The position numbers and the translations under genes are program-made. A stretch of 64,000 nt of DNA, from the NCBI GenBank assembly GCA_022376465.1, contig JACDTU010000033.1, forward strand, positions 62,001 to 126,000. Direction: 5' to 3'. Below the pieces are notes generated by a model. The model had not been told where the DNA came from and ran no database searches. It saw only the letters and a list, made by a program, of their open reading frames with translations. Origin of the DNA: Cubamyces lactineus (lineage: Eukaryota; Basidiomycota; Agaricomycetes; Polyporales; Polyporaceae). How positions within the stretch are numbered: the first letter of the stretch is position 1; each line of letters begins with the position of its first letter. Shown here piece after piece: positions 22,295-32,546 of this stretch.

Positions 22295-24627
22295 CTACTC
22301 CACCAAGAAGCTCGCACGCGCGCTCTTCGAGATATCGACGTCGCTCCCGCTCGTGCCCGTGCTCACGCCCCCCGTCGTCGGCGGCGAGCCCGGCGTCGTG
22401 GGCGCGGCGAGCGGGTACGCGCTGTTCGGCTGCGCGTCGATGTCGCGCTCGACGGTCTTTTGGATGTTCACTTCGAGCTGTGTCAGAGCGTGTTAGTCGT
22501 GCTTGTATGTTCGGAACGCCAGGCTGGAGAGCGTGGCTTACCCTGGTGCCGGTTTCGCCTTGACTGCGGTGCTGCTGTGAGAGGAAACGAAACGAGATGA
22601 GTGTTCAGGTAAGAGACGTTTTGGAGACGAGATGGAGCGGCGCGCGAGGACTCACCGACCACTGCGTATTCGTCCTGCGTCCAAAGCTGTCCGGGAAGAG
22701 GATGGGGAGCGGGTGATCGCGGTCGCCGCTCGACCCTTGCGACTTGTTCAGCAGTGATTTGCGCGCGTTCAGCCTGAAGAATCAACATGCATTAGTTGAG
22801 TCGGGTAGAAGGGGGATGGCACGGGATACATGTATACTTACGTCGCGAGGAGGGAGTTCGCGTATACTAAAGCGTAGTAGTGTCAGCGTGAGCGATGGTC
22901 GATGCGACGATGGTGTTGTGGAAGACGTACGTTTGCTGATAGCAAAATGCAGCCCGAGGAAGATCAGGTTGCTAGGCATCGAGACCCACTTTGTTCACTG
23001 TCAGCCACGGCAGAGATTGATACGCAGGAGATAAAAGCCTGCTACTTACGCATATCAAGGACACAACAGTCGTGATACTGCCCAATCGATGTCAGTCATC
23101 GCCAAGTCGCGAATGAAAACTGCGGCGGAGTGCTCACCATGTAAGCATACCGTTCTCGATAGTATACAACGTAATGGCGTCGACGATCTTGTCCATGCTG
23201 CGCAGCGCAGGAGGCTGGTCAGAGCACAGCGCATACTTGAGAAATCCGTGCAGCTTACCCGGTAAACCCGGAGCGCCCCCTCCGCAGGAAATAGCACAGT
23301 CCGCCGGCGATGAGGACGTCCAAAGACGCTGCGGTCGAGAGGCCGATCGTGAACACGTACTGCAAACGGCGGGCTCGTGTCAATGGACGAATTTGGGTAG
23401 TTTATTCGGATGGAGGCTCACGTCGTATCTTTTCACGAACTGTTCATAACTTCCCAGGCGAATCCTGCGGAAGAATGTAAATTGAGCTGGCCTTCTTCCT
23501 GTCATAAGTCAGGGTACTGACATCTCGGAGGTGGAAACTATGGAGCGGTAAGGGTCAGCCAGAAGAGCACGGTCGAAAATACTGCAAGGCGACGCACTCA
23601 GGGCAGAGACTACACGGGTCGCGAGAATCGCATGTCAACACCGTTTTGCACAGCAGCCATATTCAAACGTACTCAGACGGACGGCTGCGAGCGCGACCTG
23701 TAGCACGGTTCTCAGCGACCAAGTATCCGTCATCACGTGCTGCCGAAACTCACCAGGGGCGTCGTAATGTACCAATTCTGGCGGCTTACTACGTCGCGCC
23801 CGTTTCAGCTCAGCGCGTAAATTCAAGTAGGACGATACATACGGGTGTGTATCCGATGGGTAAAGAAGCTGTAGTACGGCGTCAACAGGGAGGAAGTGCG
23901 TAAAATATAGAAGGACGAACCAATGTACAAGGAACGTGATCAGAGCCTATCAGGATATAATCAATACAGCGCGTAGGACACAAGGGACACAATGTCAACT
24001 CACTGTGAGGGCGACCGTAGTCTGACCATCTTTGGCGTCAATTGTGACAGTCAGCATGAAGGACGCGTAGACTCACCGCTACCGACCTAAGTTCGACAGA
24101 GTAGTCGCGCGTGAGCAGCTAGAATTCAACGAACGGTACGAGAAAGGACTGACCAAGTGATGTTGTCTATGATGCTCCAGTCGCCAAAATGCATGATGAG
24201 ATACTGCCAATTCGCGGTGATGGCCATAGCCGAGTGAATGGTATCGAGGACCCTGATTGTGGTGGGATGGGCACTGCCGTCAGGGGCTATTTCGTAACGG
24301 CGGCAGAGACGAGACAGACCAGACGGCGAACACCTGTACGTCATCAGATGCGAGGATTAGTGAGGGTTGCGTCGAATGGAATTGGGCAGGATGAGACGCG
24401 TACCATGAGCTTGATCCTGAGCCGGTCCCGAGGATAGAGTTGGACGTACAAGAACACCTGCATCCATACTGCCCCTGAAAGGCTGAACCGAGAGATGAAC
24501 GAAGGGCCAAGGCGAGGAATAAATCGAAGAGGACGTACAAAAGAGCGACGAGGCTGCCGACGAGAACAGAGCCCATGGAGTGCTCGAGGCGCTTTTGGGG
24601 AGACACCTCGAGCTGGATGCCGTACAT
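22295..24627 (-). CDS. DUF6534-type seven-helix membrane protein (copy B)
   Basis: A second member of the family found at 10.7-12.9 kb, on the same strand. Exon 1 (ATG 24627) gives HSMGSVLVGSLVALL, which joins FLSGAVWMQVFLYVQLYPRD. Then come VLDTIHSAMAITANWQYLIM with HFGDWSIIDNITW. Three consecutive exons of exactly 26 nt (24029-24004, 23946-23921, 23868-23843) encode GQTTVALT, ALITFLVHC and FFTHRIHT. The C-terminal signature is PSNLIFLGLHFAISK, then YANSLLAT and LNARKSLLNKSQGSS. The last exon gives LEVNIQKTVERDIDAQPN and a Ser/Thr/Gly-rich tail, with TAG at 22297-22295. The family has seven predicted helices and no known function. The first half of the middle exon series (23.0-23.8 kb) was not joined base by base. 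Nothing points to a pseudogene. Confidence 0.83.
23843..24029 (-). other. Run of three 26-nt exons in DUF6534 copy B
   Basis: Three mini-exons, 24029-24004, 23946-23921 and 23868-23843, each 26 nt and flanked by GT and AG, together encode the third transmembrane segment. Copy A has two matching 26-nt exons at 12288-12263 and 12215-12190, so the structure is shared. Confidence 0.7.
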
Positions 24628-26038
24628 GGCTGGTAGCCGGGGCTCGAAGACGGGTGGGCGGACAGAGACGGCGGGGGTGATTCCTCAGGCAGCGGGGAGG
24701 GGAGTCATAAGAAGCGCGGGAGGAAGAGAAGAGAAGAATTTGTATAAGTGGCCAGGCGGGAGGAGGGAGGGCATTGGATTGGAGGATAATATATGATAGT
24801 TGGAGTTGGACAGGCGCACTTGCGACTGGACAGGAAGGGCTCGGCAGCGTCCAAGTGCGGCTTATCCCATATCGAGCAAAGAGCGTCAGGGCGCGGATGA
24901 ACCGTTGCCCAGATCAGATACATGATCGATCTGGGGAAGTCTATTCCCTCCGTCTCCTCATTGGCTCCTTGCGCACATCTCCTCCCGGCGTCTGGGAACG
25001 CCCACAGTTGTGTGTCCACTCCAAATCCTTCATCGGTCTTTCTTTTCGCGCATTATATGTCTCTCTCTCGCATCCTGAACAACCTTTCCACTTGCCACAT
25101 CTGCTTTACGCACCTGCGAGCTGCGAGCGCTCCACGTTGGACCTCGCGATACCCGCTGTCGTTTCTGACGCCCAAGTTCACCAGCAGCATGCTTCTAAGT
25201 CTTCCTCTTCACTCCGTCCGTTGCGCAGCTCTCCCCACATCCGCCTCGTTCTCGATGTCCCCAGCCAGCTGAGCTCTATCCTCTATCTCCGCCTTAACTC
25301 CATCCCTCAACCCCCTCTTTCCGCACGCAAGCTTCGTCAAATTCGCCACTTGAGCAACTCCGAGGCGCATCGGCCCCGCGTGGACGAGAGCTGATCGAAC
25401 GAAGCTGTGCCAAGCGAGTTTAGTGCTTCCAGGCCTCGTCCACTCGCTCCCGTCCTGCAACCATGAGGATCCCAACGCGCCACCATCATCCTTTGTGCGC
25501 AACCGACAGCCGCAAGTCCATTCTCCGGTCCCTCGCCTTCCCTCGCCTTCAGTCCTCTCAGCCAGCTAGCAACGGCTACTCAGGACGGGCCCCATTCGCG
25601 GCCAGCTGTCAGGCCGTCATCATGCTCGGTCGACGTCAGCATGCCGCCGTTTTGACAGAACGCTCGTATTGTCGCCCTCCGCGCACACGGAATCGTTGAC
25701 TGCCTGGGAATGATCATACCTAGAGTTTGTGACGTATCATTTATGCGCGGGAACACGGCCATTGTGCAGCATCCATAGGTCCGCTCTGTACAGCTCGCTC
25801 GAGGTCAGCAGGTCGCCCTTGTCGCTGGACGGTGGATGAGCAGTTGTGATACGAGGCTTGCTGGTGTTGAAGCGTTGACGGATGACACGAATCCTGCAGC
25901 GCGAGCCATTCATTGCGAAGGTTTGAACAATCTTGCGCATGATAGACGCGTCAATTCAAATGTCCGACCTTCGACGTCTCCGTAGTTCATCTTCTGCCTA
26001 CCCCAGAGTCATCCTTGTCAGATCATCGGATCCTAAAC
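24628..26038. other. Intergenic region, 1.4 kb
   Basis: This contains the presumed promoter of DUF6534 copy B. A 206-codon plus-strand ORF at 24774-25394 is rich in Ser, Leu, Pro and Arg without any domain, overlaps another open frame at 24922-25272 and is not supported as a gene. Confidence 0.5.
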
Positions 26039-27577
26039 TCAACTCTGAGCGTGGTGGCCAAACCACTGCAACACCGCCCGCGCGCTCTCCTCCTTCGCCC
26101 ATCCTGATATATCGTTTCACGCAAAACCAAGAAGCGTGAGTATACGCTGCCTTGCCAAGCCCTTTAAAGATGCGCTGTTCGCACTCACGTTCTGCGCGCA
26201 GGCTCGGGTCTGGGCGCGTAGCGAACCCGTGGAACGCCCCGCTGAAGATCTGGATGTAGTATGTAGCTTTCTGCTCGACCATGATGTCTTCTGCGCGCCG
26301 TCGTGCTGCGCTTGGGAACGTGAAGTCGTCCTCTGATGGTGCGCCCCATCATGTGAGGTGAGGGAGTCAGCCTGTCACCAAGATGTTAACTCACCAGGGC
26401 TTGAAATCAGTAGGGGTTCTATACGCAGGGAGAACAAGGGTTAACAAGCCACTCTATCAGGAATATGCGACCCTTACTGACTCTTCAGCCTGCGGAAGTG
26501 ACCTCCATCGAGAAACGCCGGGTGCGCGATTGCGCCTGTCATACAAGCTCCAGCTTCCCCGCGGACCCAACCTCCCCAGACGTGCGGACGTACCTGCCGT
26601 GACCCAGTCTGTCGCCAACAAATCTAACACGAACGGCCCTCCAAAGCAATACCCTGATAACCAAGTACGATTCAGATATCAGAATACTAGAAACGCTCGC
26701 AGGACGCGCCGGGCTTGTGGCCTCGCGAGCGCAGGCACGGCTAGACTTACCGACAGTGAAGAACTTCGTGTTCGGCCCGCCTGAAGTCGCCCACAGATGC
26801 CAACGCACCAACGCGACGCGCGCAGGGCAAACCTCAGTACTCAGCACGGATGGCCAGAAGCGATACGTAAAGATAGGAACATAGGAACATAGGAAGATTG
26901 GAGGACAGGAAGATGGGGGAGATGGGAGAGATGAAGGCGAATGGGCTCACGCACCGTACGCCTCCCTGACGGCCTCGATCCACGGCGGCGTGATCCGCGC
27001 GGCGCTCGTCCGGAACGGCACGACCCACTCGTCGACGTCCCACCCTTCTTCGCCGGCGTGGTGTGCCGCGGAGTCGCCCTCGAAGTAGTCGACCCCGAGG
27101 ACGAGGTATCCTGCGCGCGCGGGGGGGACGGAAACCCGGAGTGTGAGTACCTGGCACTGGCACTGGCACTGGCACGGATGCGTGCGAGGACGTACCGTGC
27201 GCGGCCCAGTAGTCCATCGCGAGCTTCGAGTTGATGTACAGCGGCCCAAAGACGTCCGCGAAGTACAGGATCACCTTCGTCGCCTTCCCTTCTTCGCCTC
27301 CCTCGCCTCCTGCGCCTTCTGGGCCAGGACGAGGCCGGGCGACGTACGTCGCGAGCCCGGCGATGTCCTCCACCGTCCCGCGCGCGACGCCCGAGTGCGG
27401 GACCGTGCGCGTGCAGCACTTGCCCAGCGGACCCGTCAGCGGTACGCTTGCGTGCTCGCGCTCTGCGTCCGATTCAGATCTGTGCGGCCCGCTGGCATGC
27501 GCAGGGTGAGGCTGTTGGGTGGGGATGGGGGACGCGCCGGCGTCGGTGCCTGCCTGCAGCTCTGCTTGGGCGCTCAT
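26039..27577 (-). CDS. Dienelactone hydrolase family protein (copy 1)
   Basis: An alpha/beta hydrolase of the dienelactone hydrolase family, which opens lactone or ester bonds with a Cys-Asp-His triad. From ATG 27577 the protein has an extra polar head of about 50 residues (TQQPHPAHASGPHRSES) that the other two copies lack. The domain begins at GKCCTRTVPHSGVARGTVED. Blocks follow: VILYFADVFGPLYINSKLAM, YLVLGVDYFEGDSA, ITPPWIEAVREAYG and the nucleophile elbow VGYCFGGPFVLDLL (Cys), formed across an intron. Then come the acid region with TFPSAARRRAEDIM and the histidine strand YYIQIFSGAFHGFATR. The end is WAKEESARAVLQWFGHHAQS, with TGA at 26041-26039. All three catalytic positions appear intact. 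An open reading frame from a TTG further upstream was rejected in favour of the ATG. The natural substrate is unknown. Confidence 0.88.
27151..27174. repeat. CTGGCA x4 in an intron
   Basis: Four perfect tandem copies of a 6-bp unit inside the first intron of dienelactone hydrolase copy 1. Confidence 0.85.
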
Positions 27578-28774
27578 CTCTGCTCTGTCAGTGTCTGTCA
27601 AAGGGTCGCTCGCTTGAGTCAGGTCGTCTGAACTCTGGACACTGGAAATTGGAACGTCTGGAACTGGGAGGGCTTCCGTTCAGGGTCGCCTCAGGGCTGC
27701 TCTACCTACGCGTTACGCGTTACGCGAATTTGAGCGCTGCTCGGTTCCGCACGAGCGCGGGGCAGGGATGCGAGGGTGTGGGGTTAACTTACAGGTTACA
27801 GAGAGTCGAGACTGGTGCAGGGACGAGAAAGCTGCGGTCGGGTTCGTCGTAGCGTGCGTGGAGCGGACGCGAACAAGTTAGAGCTAGGCCGGTATGCAGG
27901 GAGAGATGAGAGACGATAGAGGTAGCTCGGGGAGAAGAAGGGAGCGGGTCCGGTAGCTGTAGGCGCGAGTGCGGTCCCTGATATGCGGGCGACGGACGGT
28001 GGGGTTGGAAGTCGTCGTAAGCTTGTTGTAAGCTCGTGTGGAAGTGTCTATTGAATGGGATGCCTATCGCTCGAGGCTACTGTTCGGGAGTCGAGCGCAG
28101 ATACCTCGGGAGATGCAGGTTATCGTGGGAATGGATGACGACTTCTTCACGGACCAAGCGAAGTGGGACGTCGTGCGGTAGCAGTATGTACGTACCCTTC
28201 GAGTCGTATAAGCTCAAATACTGAGAAGATGGTAGCGCGGCGGGAGAACGTCGCGGTTGTTTCGGCCACCTCGCGCGCCGTCGTAGAAGGTCGCTCGAGC
28301 TTCGCGGGAGGTGTTCTGGCGTCCTACGCACAATTGCACATGATGCATCCGGTCAACTAAGCATGATCTGTCAATAAGGCCTCAGTACGGTACAAAACTG
28401 ATTGTTTCGACTTCAACCTGCCTCTATCATCAGTCATCGGGGAAGAATAATCGTGAGAGCACGACAGACTTGAAACCCGGATCGGATAATGAAATCCACG
28501 TACGAATGACAAGCCTGCCTGTGGATTGTGGACAGCGCGGTTGTAGGGTATTACGTTGAGGTCGGTGGCACCCACAGCGCACTCGAACAAGAAACAGCAT
28601 ACATTACAATAAATCGGCACAAATACAACAACGAGAACTCATTAAGCCGCATCAGTATCGAGATCAGTCACAAGCAATAAGTCAAGCTCGTAGAGCACGA
28701 GAATAGGAAGGAGTAAGGTAGGCAGCTGTACGAGACAACAAGGTCCAGTTCAAGTAGAATGTCGCCACAACGTG
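27578..28774. other. Intergenic region, 1.2 kb
   Basis: This lies between the start of dienelactone hydrolase copy 1 and the end of the epsin gene. It probably carries the hydrolase promoter. ORFs are short and have no domain content. Confidence 0.5.
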
Positions 28775-30537
28775 CTATAGCTCAATGAGCTGGCCTTCAG
28801 CAGGCTGCGATGACTGCTGTTGCTGTTGCTGCACTTGCTCGGGGTGCGCGAATGGGTTTCTACTCTGTTCCGGAGCGCCAGTCTTCTGCGCCGCGAGGCG
28901 GCCATACTCCGTCGCCAAGAACCTACGAACGAACGCGTCAGTGTCAGTGTTTCCTTTCACACAAAAGCCACGACACATACCTGAGCTGCCCCGTGTTTCC
29001 GAACGTATCCACACCATCTCCGGTATAATTCGCGAACAGGTCCGCGAGACGCGCATGTTCGCGTTCTCCTCCGAGCCGCCGTGGAGGCTCCGACCCGGTG
29101 GAAAATGGCTGCAGGAGCGCGCGGGGTGGCGCCGACGCTGTGCTCTCCCTCTCGCGGTCGCGCTCTGCCTCCCGATCGAACTTCGGCCGTGGGCGTCCAT
29201 CGTAAGTTCCGGGAAGGTTGAACGAAACGGGCTCGGTGGTGGACGGGCGTTGTGGGAGGAGCGTGGAAGACTTGGGAGATACAGGAGGAGAGGGCGGTGC
29301 GAGGAAGGGGTTGTTGGACCCAAAGGACGTCTGCTGGGGAACAAGGGGCTGCGGCTGCGGCTGGAATCCAGTTTGGAGAGGCATGAGCTGCTGATACTGC
29401 GCTGCAGTCTGCTGCGCGGCGAGGAACTCCTGTTGGCGTGCCCATTCGGCTTGTTGGCGCAGGTACTCGGCCTGCATTGCCTCCTGCTGCGCCTGTTGGA
29501 GGTAGGGGTTGTACGAGGTGTACTGGGGCTGAATGGAGGTAAACTGAGGTTGTATTGAGGTGTATTGCGGCTGCACCCCTGTAGCGATTTGTAACGGAAG
29601 TGTTGCGTCGATAAGGGGTTGGGCCTGTATTGCCGGTGGTCTGTGTGTCGTATGAGTATGTGTTGACTGATTGAGCAGACGAGGTTACATACTGCTGATT
29701 ACTGTCATCGAAGAGTGCCGCGGCGTTCGCCTCGATCAGCGCCTGCTTCCGTCTCTCCTCCTCTTCCTGGCTCAGCTCGATGGCGCGCTGCAGGTCCCTA
29801 TCCTCCGCTGTTGCGCGCTCCTGCGCCGCTGTCCTTTTGCTCTCCTCGATCGCACGGCGCAGTTGTTCGTCCTCGTCAGGGTTCGCCCTCGGATTGCCGT
29901 TCGGACGGTTTCTCCGTGACTCGTCGTCCTCTTCATCTATACTACCACGACTGCGTCCGAGCATACGGTCACGCATCTGTGAGCGCACACGACGTTCGCG
30001 ATGGAGGCGATTCTTGTCGGTGAGGAGATTCGTGATGTCTTTGGCTTTCTGGCGAACGTTGGCACCCTGGTCTTTGCCATCCTCGTCGATGTACTGGAAT
30101 TCACGGAGTGTCTTGATCTCGTAGAGGTTGTCTTCACAGTAGCGGATGACATTCTCTGACCCGGAGTGCAGAAGATAGTCAAGTACCACCAGAGACTGAG
30201 CACTCGGATCAGTTTGAGTATGGAGGGAACCCGGTATACGACGTACCTTGAAGACATGGCGCCAATTCTTGCCCTTGTCATTTAGACGTTTATCGATGAC
30301 CTCCATGATCTCAACGAAGTCATTCCTGGATTAGAATATGAGGTGGCGCCCAGTGTGGCTGTCACAGAGTACCTACTGGTTGTAGGTCATCTGCGCAAGC
30401 TCGTACATCTCCTTTCCGGAGGGCGGCCACGGGTCGTTGCAGGTTGCATTGCGAATCTTCATCTGAGTGTGGCTGTATCCTTTGGTGTAGCTCTTGGCGA
30501 CTCTGAGAGCGCCCTTTCCGAGATTTTGTAGGGACAT
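28775..30537 (-). CDS. Epsin-like endocytic adaptor with ENTH domain
   Basis: Epsins bind phosphoinositides, ubiquitinated cargo and clathrin at endocytic sites. The ENTH domain is at the N-terminus (SLQNLGKGALRVAKSYTKGY, ATG 30537). It continues with NDFVEIMEVIDKRLNDKGKN, VVLDYLLHSGSENVIRYCED and EFQYIDEDGKDQGANVRQKA. Two ubiquitin-interacting motifs follow: DEQLRRAIEESKRTA and DRDLQRAIELSQEEEERRK. A Gln-rich centre with three repeats of the QPQYTS kind leads to two NPF motifs (NNPFLAPP, RNPFAHPE), which bind EH-domain proteins. The very C-terminus reads QLIEL before TAG at 28777-28775, a clathrin-box sequence like the C-terminal boxes of yeast Ent1/Ent2. Four or five introns are visible. 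The gene is head to head with HUS1, with only 361 bp between start codons. Confidence 0.93.
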
Positions 30538-30898
30538 GGCTAGAGAGAGATGGGGGTATCAGGACGAGGAGGGTGATGGGAGGGGTGGAAGGGGAGGAGG
30601 TATAAAACGTCGGAGGATGATTGTCGCATGCGGTCTGGGCGAAGCCGACGGCAACGCTCGTGTTAGAGCGGTGGGCATGTCTGGGCTGGGCAGAGCAGCA
30701 GGACAGGAGCACATCGGGCACAGTCGCGGACGGTCCCAGAACATCCCACCCTCTTCGCCCCCCTGACGTCATTCCCGCGGCTGCGCTGTGACGTGACTAG
30801 CTCACGTGAGCGTAACGCGACGCGGCTCACATCCACACACACGCGCTTTCCTTTCGAGCTTGTCGTGGTGCCTCCACCACTGGCCCGGTGGTCGTGCA
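30538..30898. promoter_or_regulatory. Divergent promoter of epsin and HUS1
   Basis: The 361 bp between the two start codons must serve both genes. It contains a perfect CREB/ATF site TGACGTCA at 30764-30771, a second near-site TGACGTGA at 30789-30796 and a 12-bp palindrome GCTCACGTGAGC at 30800-30811 with a CACGTG E-box core. An ACGCGA element close to the MluI box lies nearby at 30815. GTGACGTG at 30788-30795 also occurs in the SCC4 promoter. All sites are within 140 bp of the HUS1 ATG. Factor binding is inferred. Confidence 0.6.
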
Positions 30899-32157
30899 AT
30901 GCGGTTCCGTGCTACAGTCGAGAATGTAGATACCTTTGCCAGTGAGTATCCTTTGTACATCGGTCAGACTATATGCTCATCACAGTACTTCATAGAGATA
31001 GTGCAGTCTGTAGAAAAGCTGCAGAAACGATGCACCGTCAAGTTTGCAGAACATGAGATGCGCATAATCTGTACTGGCGACGTTAATGAAGGTGGCATAC
31101 AAGTCTGGTCGTATGTACTGCGTTGACAGACACACCACCAGCGGGCAAGCTGATAATCCCACTTTCAGGCAGATCAAAGTCTCGTCCCTGTTCACTGACT
31201 ACCGCATACAGTCCAACTCGAACAACGAGATCACCATCTCCATGTCGTCTGAGGCGCTCCTAGCCGCGCTTCGCTCTGCCGCAGCCTCATCCACTGCACA
31301 AAACTCATCAACAAGCTTCACTACTGACACCCAGGTCACCATGAAGTGAGTTGGCTCTACAAATTCAATACACGATGATGGGTTCTAATGCGCTGGCGTC
31401 AAGGTTAGCGAAAAAAGGCGACAAATCCGTACTGAGCTTGGAGATTACTGGGTTGACTCCTATGGCCCGAGCAATGACCGTAGTCCAGCATGTTGTCATC
31501 GATGTCGTGAAGCACGCCGATGTCGAGCGGCTCAAGGAGCCAATGTGCCCAGAGCCCGACGTATGTGTTCTTCCTTGCGATTGCGTTCCGCTCAACTCAC
31601 AAGATACAGGTGCATATATTGCTCCCTTCGCTCGCGAAACTCCGCACCGTCGTTGAGCGCCTTCGTCCCTTGGCCAACGACGGCGTGATCTTTCGTGCGA
31701 ATCACAACGGCGAATTGCAGCTCGCCGTGAATACTGATAATGCCCGGGTCGAAGTGGGCTGGAGCGGTCTTACGAACCCTACCATGGGTGGGTCCCGAGA
31801 TGATCAAGAAGACGCCGCAGCGCACACTGACGCGTGTTGCTTTCAGCGAAAGACCCATCCAGCCAACATACTAACGCAGACGACTCGGAAGCAAAAGATC
31901 CCGCGGAGATGCATGGGGTTCTCGTATCACACAAATGCCTCCTCAAATTCCTTAATTCACATGTTGTCTCGACAACTACCATTGCGTGTACGTGCGACAC
32001 GGATTGAATCAATATGATTACGTTTGTCTGACTGAGTTGTACTACAGGCATATGCGAGAACCATTGTGTGATCCTCTACGTGTACATTGGGAACGTCGCG
32101 GACGCGGGTGGCGTACTCACTTACTATATCCCGGCCAAATTTGACGACGGGATCTAA
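30899..32157 (+). CDS. HUS1: Checkpoint clamp subunit Hus1
   Basis: Hus1 is one of the three subunits of the 9-1-1 (Rad9-Hus1-Rad1) ring, a PCNA-like clamp loaded at damaged DNA that activates the ATR-type checkpoint kinase. Exon 1 (ATG 30899) encodes MRFRATVENVDTFA, like MKFRAKI in animals. It continues with VEKLQKRCTVKFAEHEMRII, GGIQVW, SSLFTDYRIQSNSNNEITIS and MSSEALLAALRSAAA. The Hus1-typical middle is LSLEITGLTP, then VERLKEPMCPEPDVHILLPS, LRTVVERLRPLANDGVIFRA and NGELQLAVNTDNARVEVGW. The C-terminal exons give VLVSHKCLLKFLNSHVVST and CVILYVYIGNVADAGGVLTY with the last strand YYIPAKF; TAA at 32155-32157. Block order and length match the family better than PCNA or Rad1. It is divergent from epsin. 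Confidence 0.92.
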
Positions 32158-32546
32158 CATTATCGCTTCTGAAGGCGGAAAGCCAATCGCTCGTCTTGTG
32201 TGAGAATGTAACTGTGAATGTATGTGGGATGGGCTCCCGGTCCTCGCAGTCACATCGCTGACACCCTTGTCCCATCCCCACGGGATCGTCCACGACACTC
32301 ACTGTAGTGCCATCGGGTACCTGTCTGTGTTACGCGGTAAACTTCTACTCTCATGCGAGCTGCCCTTCCACTCCACTTCAGTTGACAGTTGCCACCTGCA
32401 CATGATCCATATGTGACAATACAGGAAACAGTAGCTTCACACGAACACTCTTCGCGAACTCTGGTTACAACCTATAAAACACCACACTCTCAATTAGGCT
32501 CGCAGGGACAGGTTCGCATTGCCGCTCTCCCAACGCAACAACGATC
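32158..32546. other. Intergenic region before dienelactone hydrolase copy 2
   Basis: HUS1 3' region and presumed promoter of copy 2. A TATAAA lies at 32473, about 74 bp before the ATG. No other feature seen. Confidence 0.5.

Noticed and set aside
24774..25394. A 206-codon plus-strand ORF as a gene.
   Set aside because: No domain, overlaps other open frames, composition is Ser/Leu/Pro/Arg-rich, and no splice context supports it.
30899..32157. Calling the clamp gene PCNA.
   Set aside because: The blocks match Hus1 (MRFRA start, EPMCPEPDV, C-terminal YYIPAKF) and lack PCNA's typical motifs; Hus1 shares only the fold.
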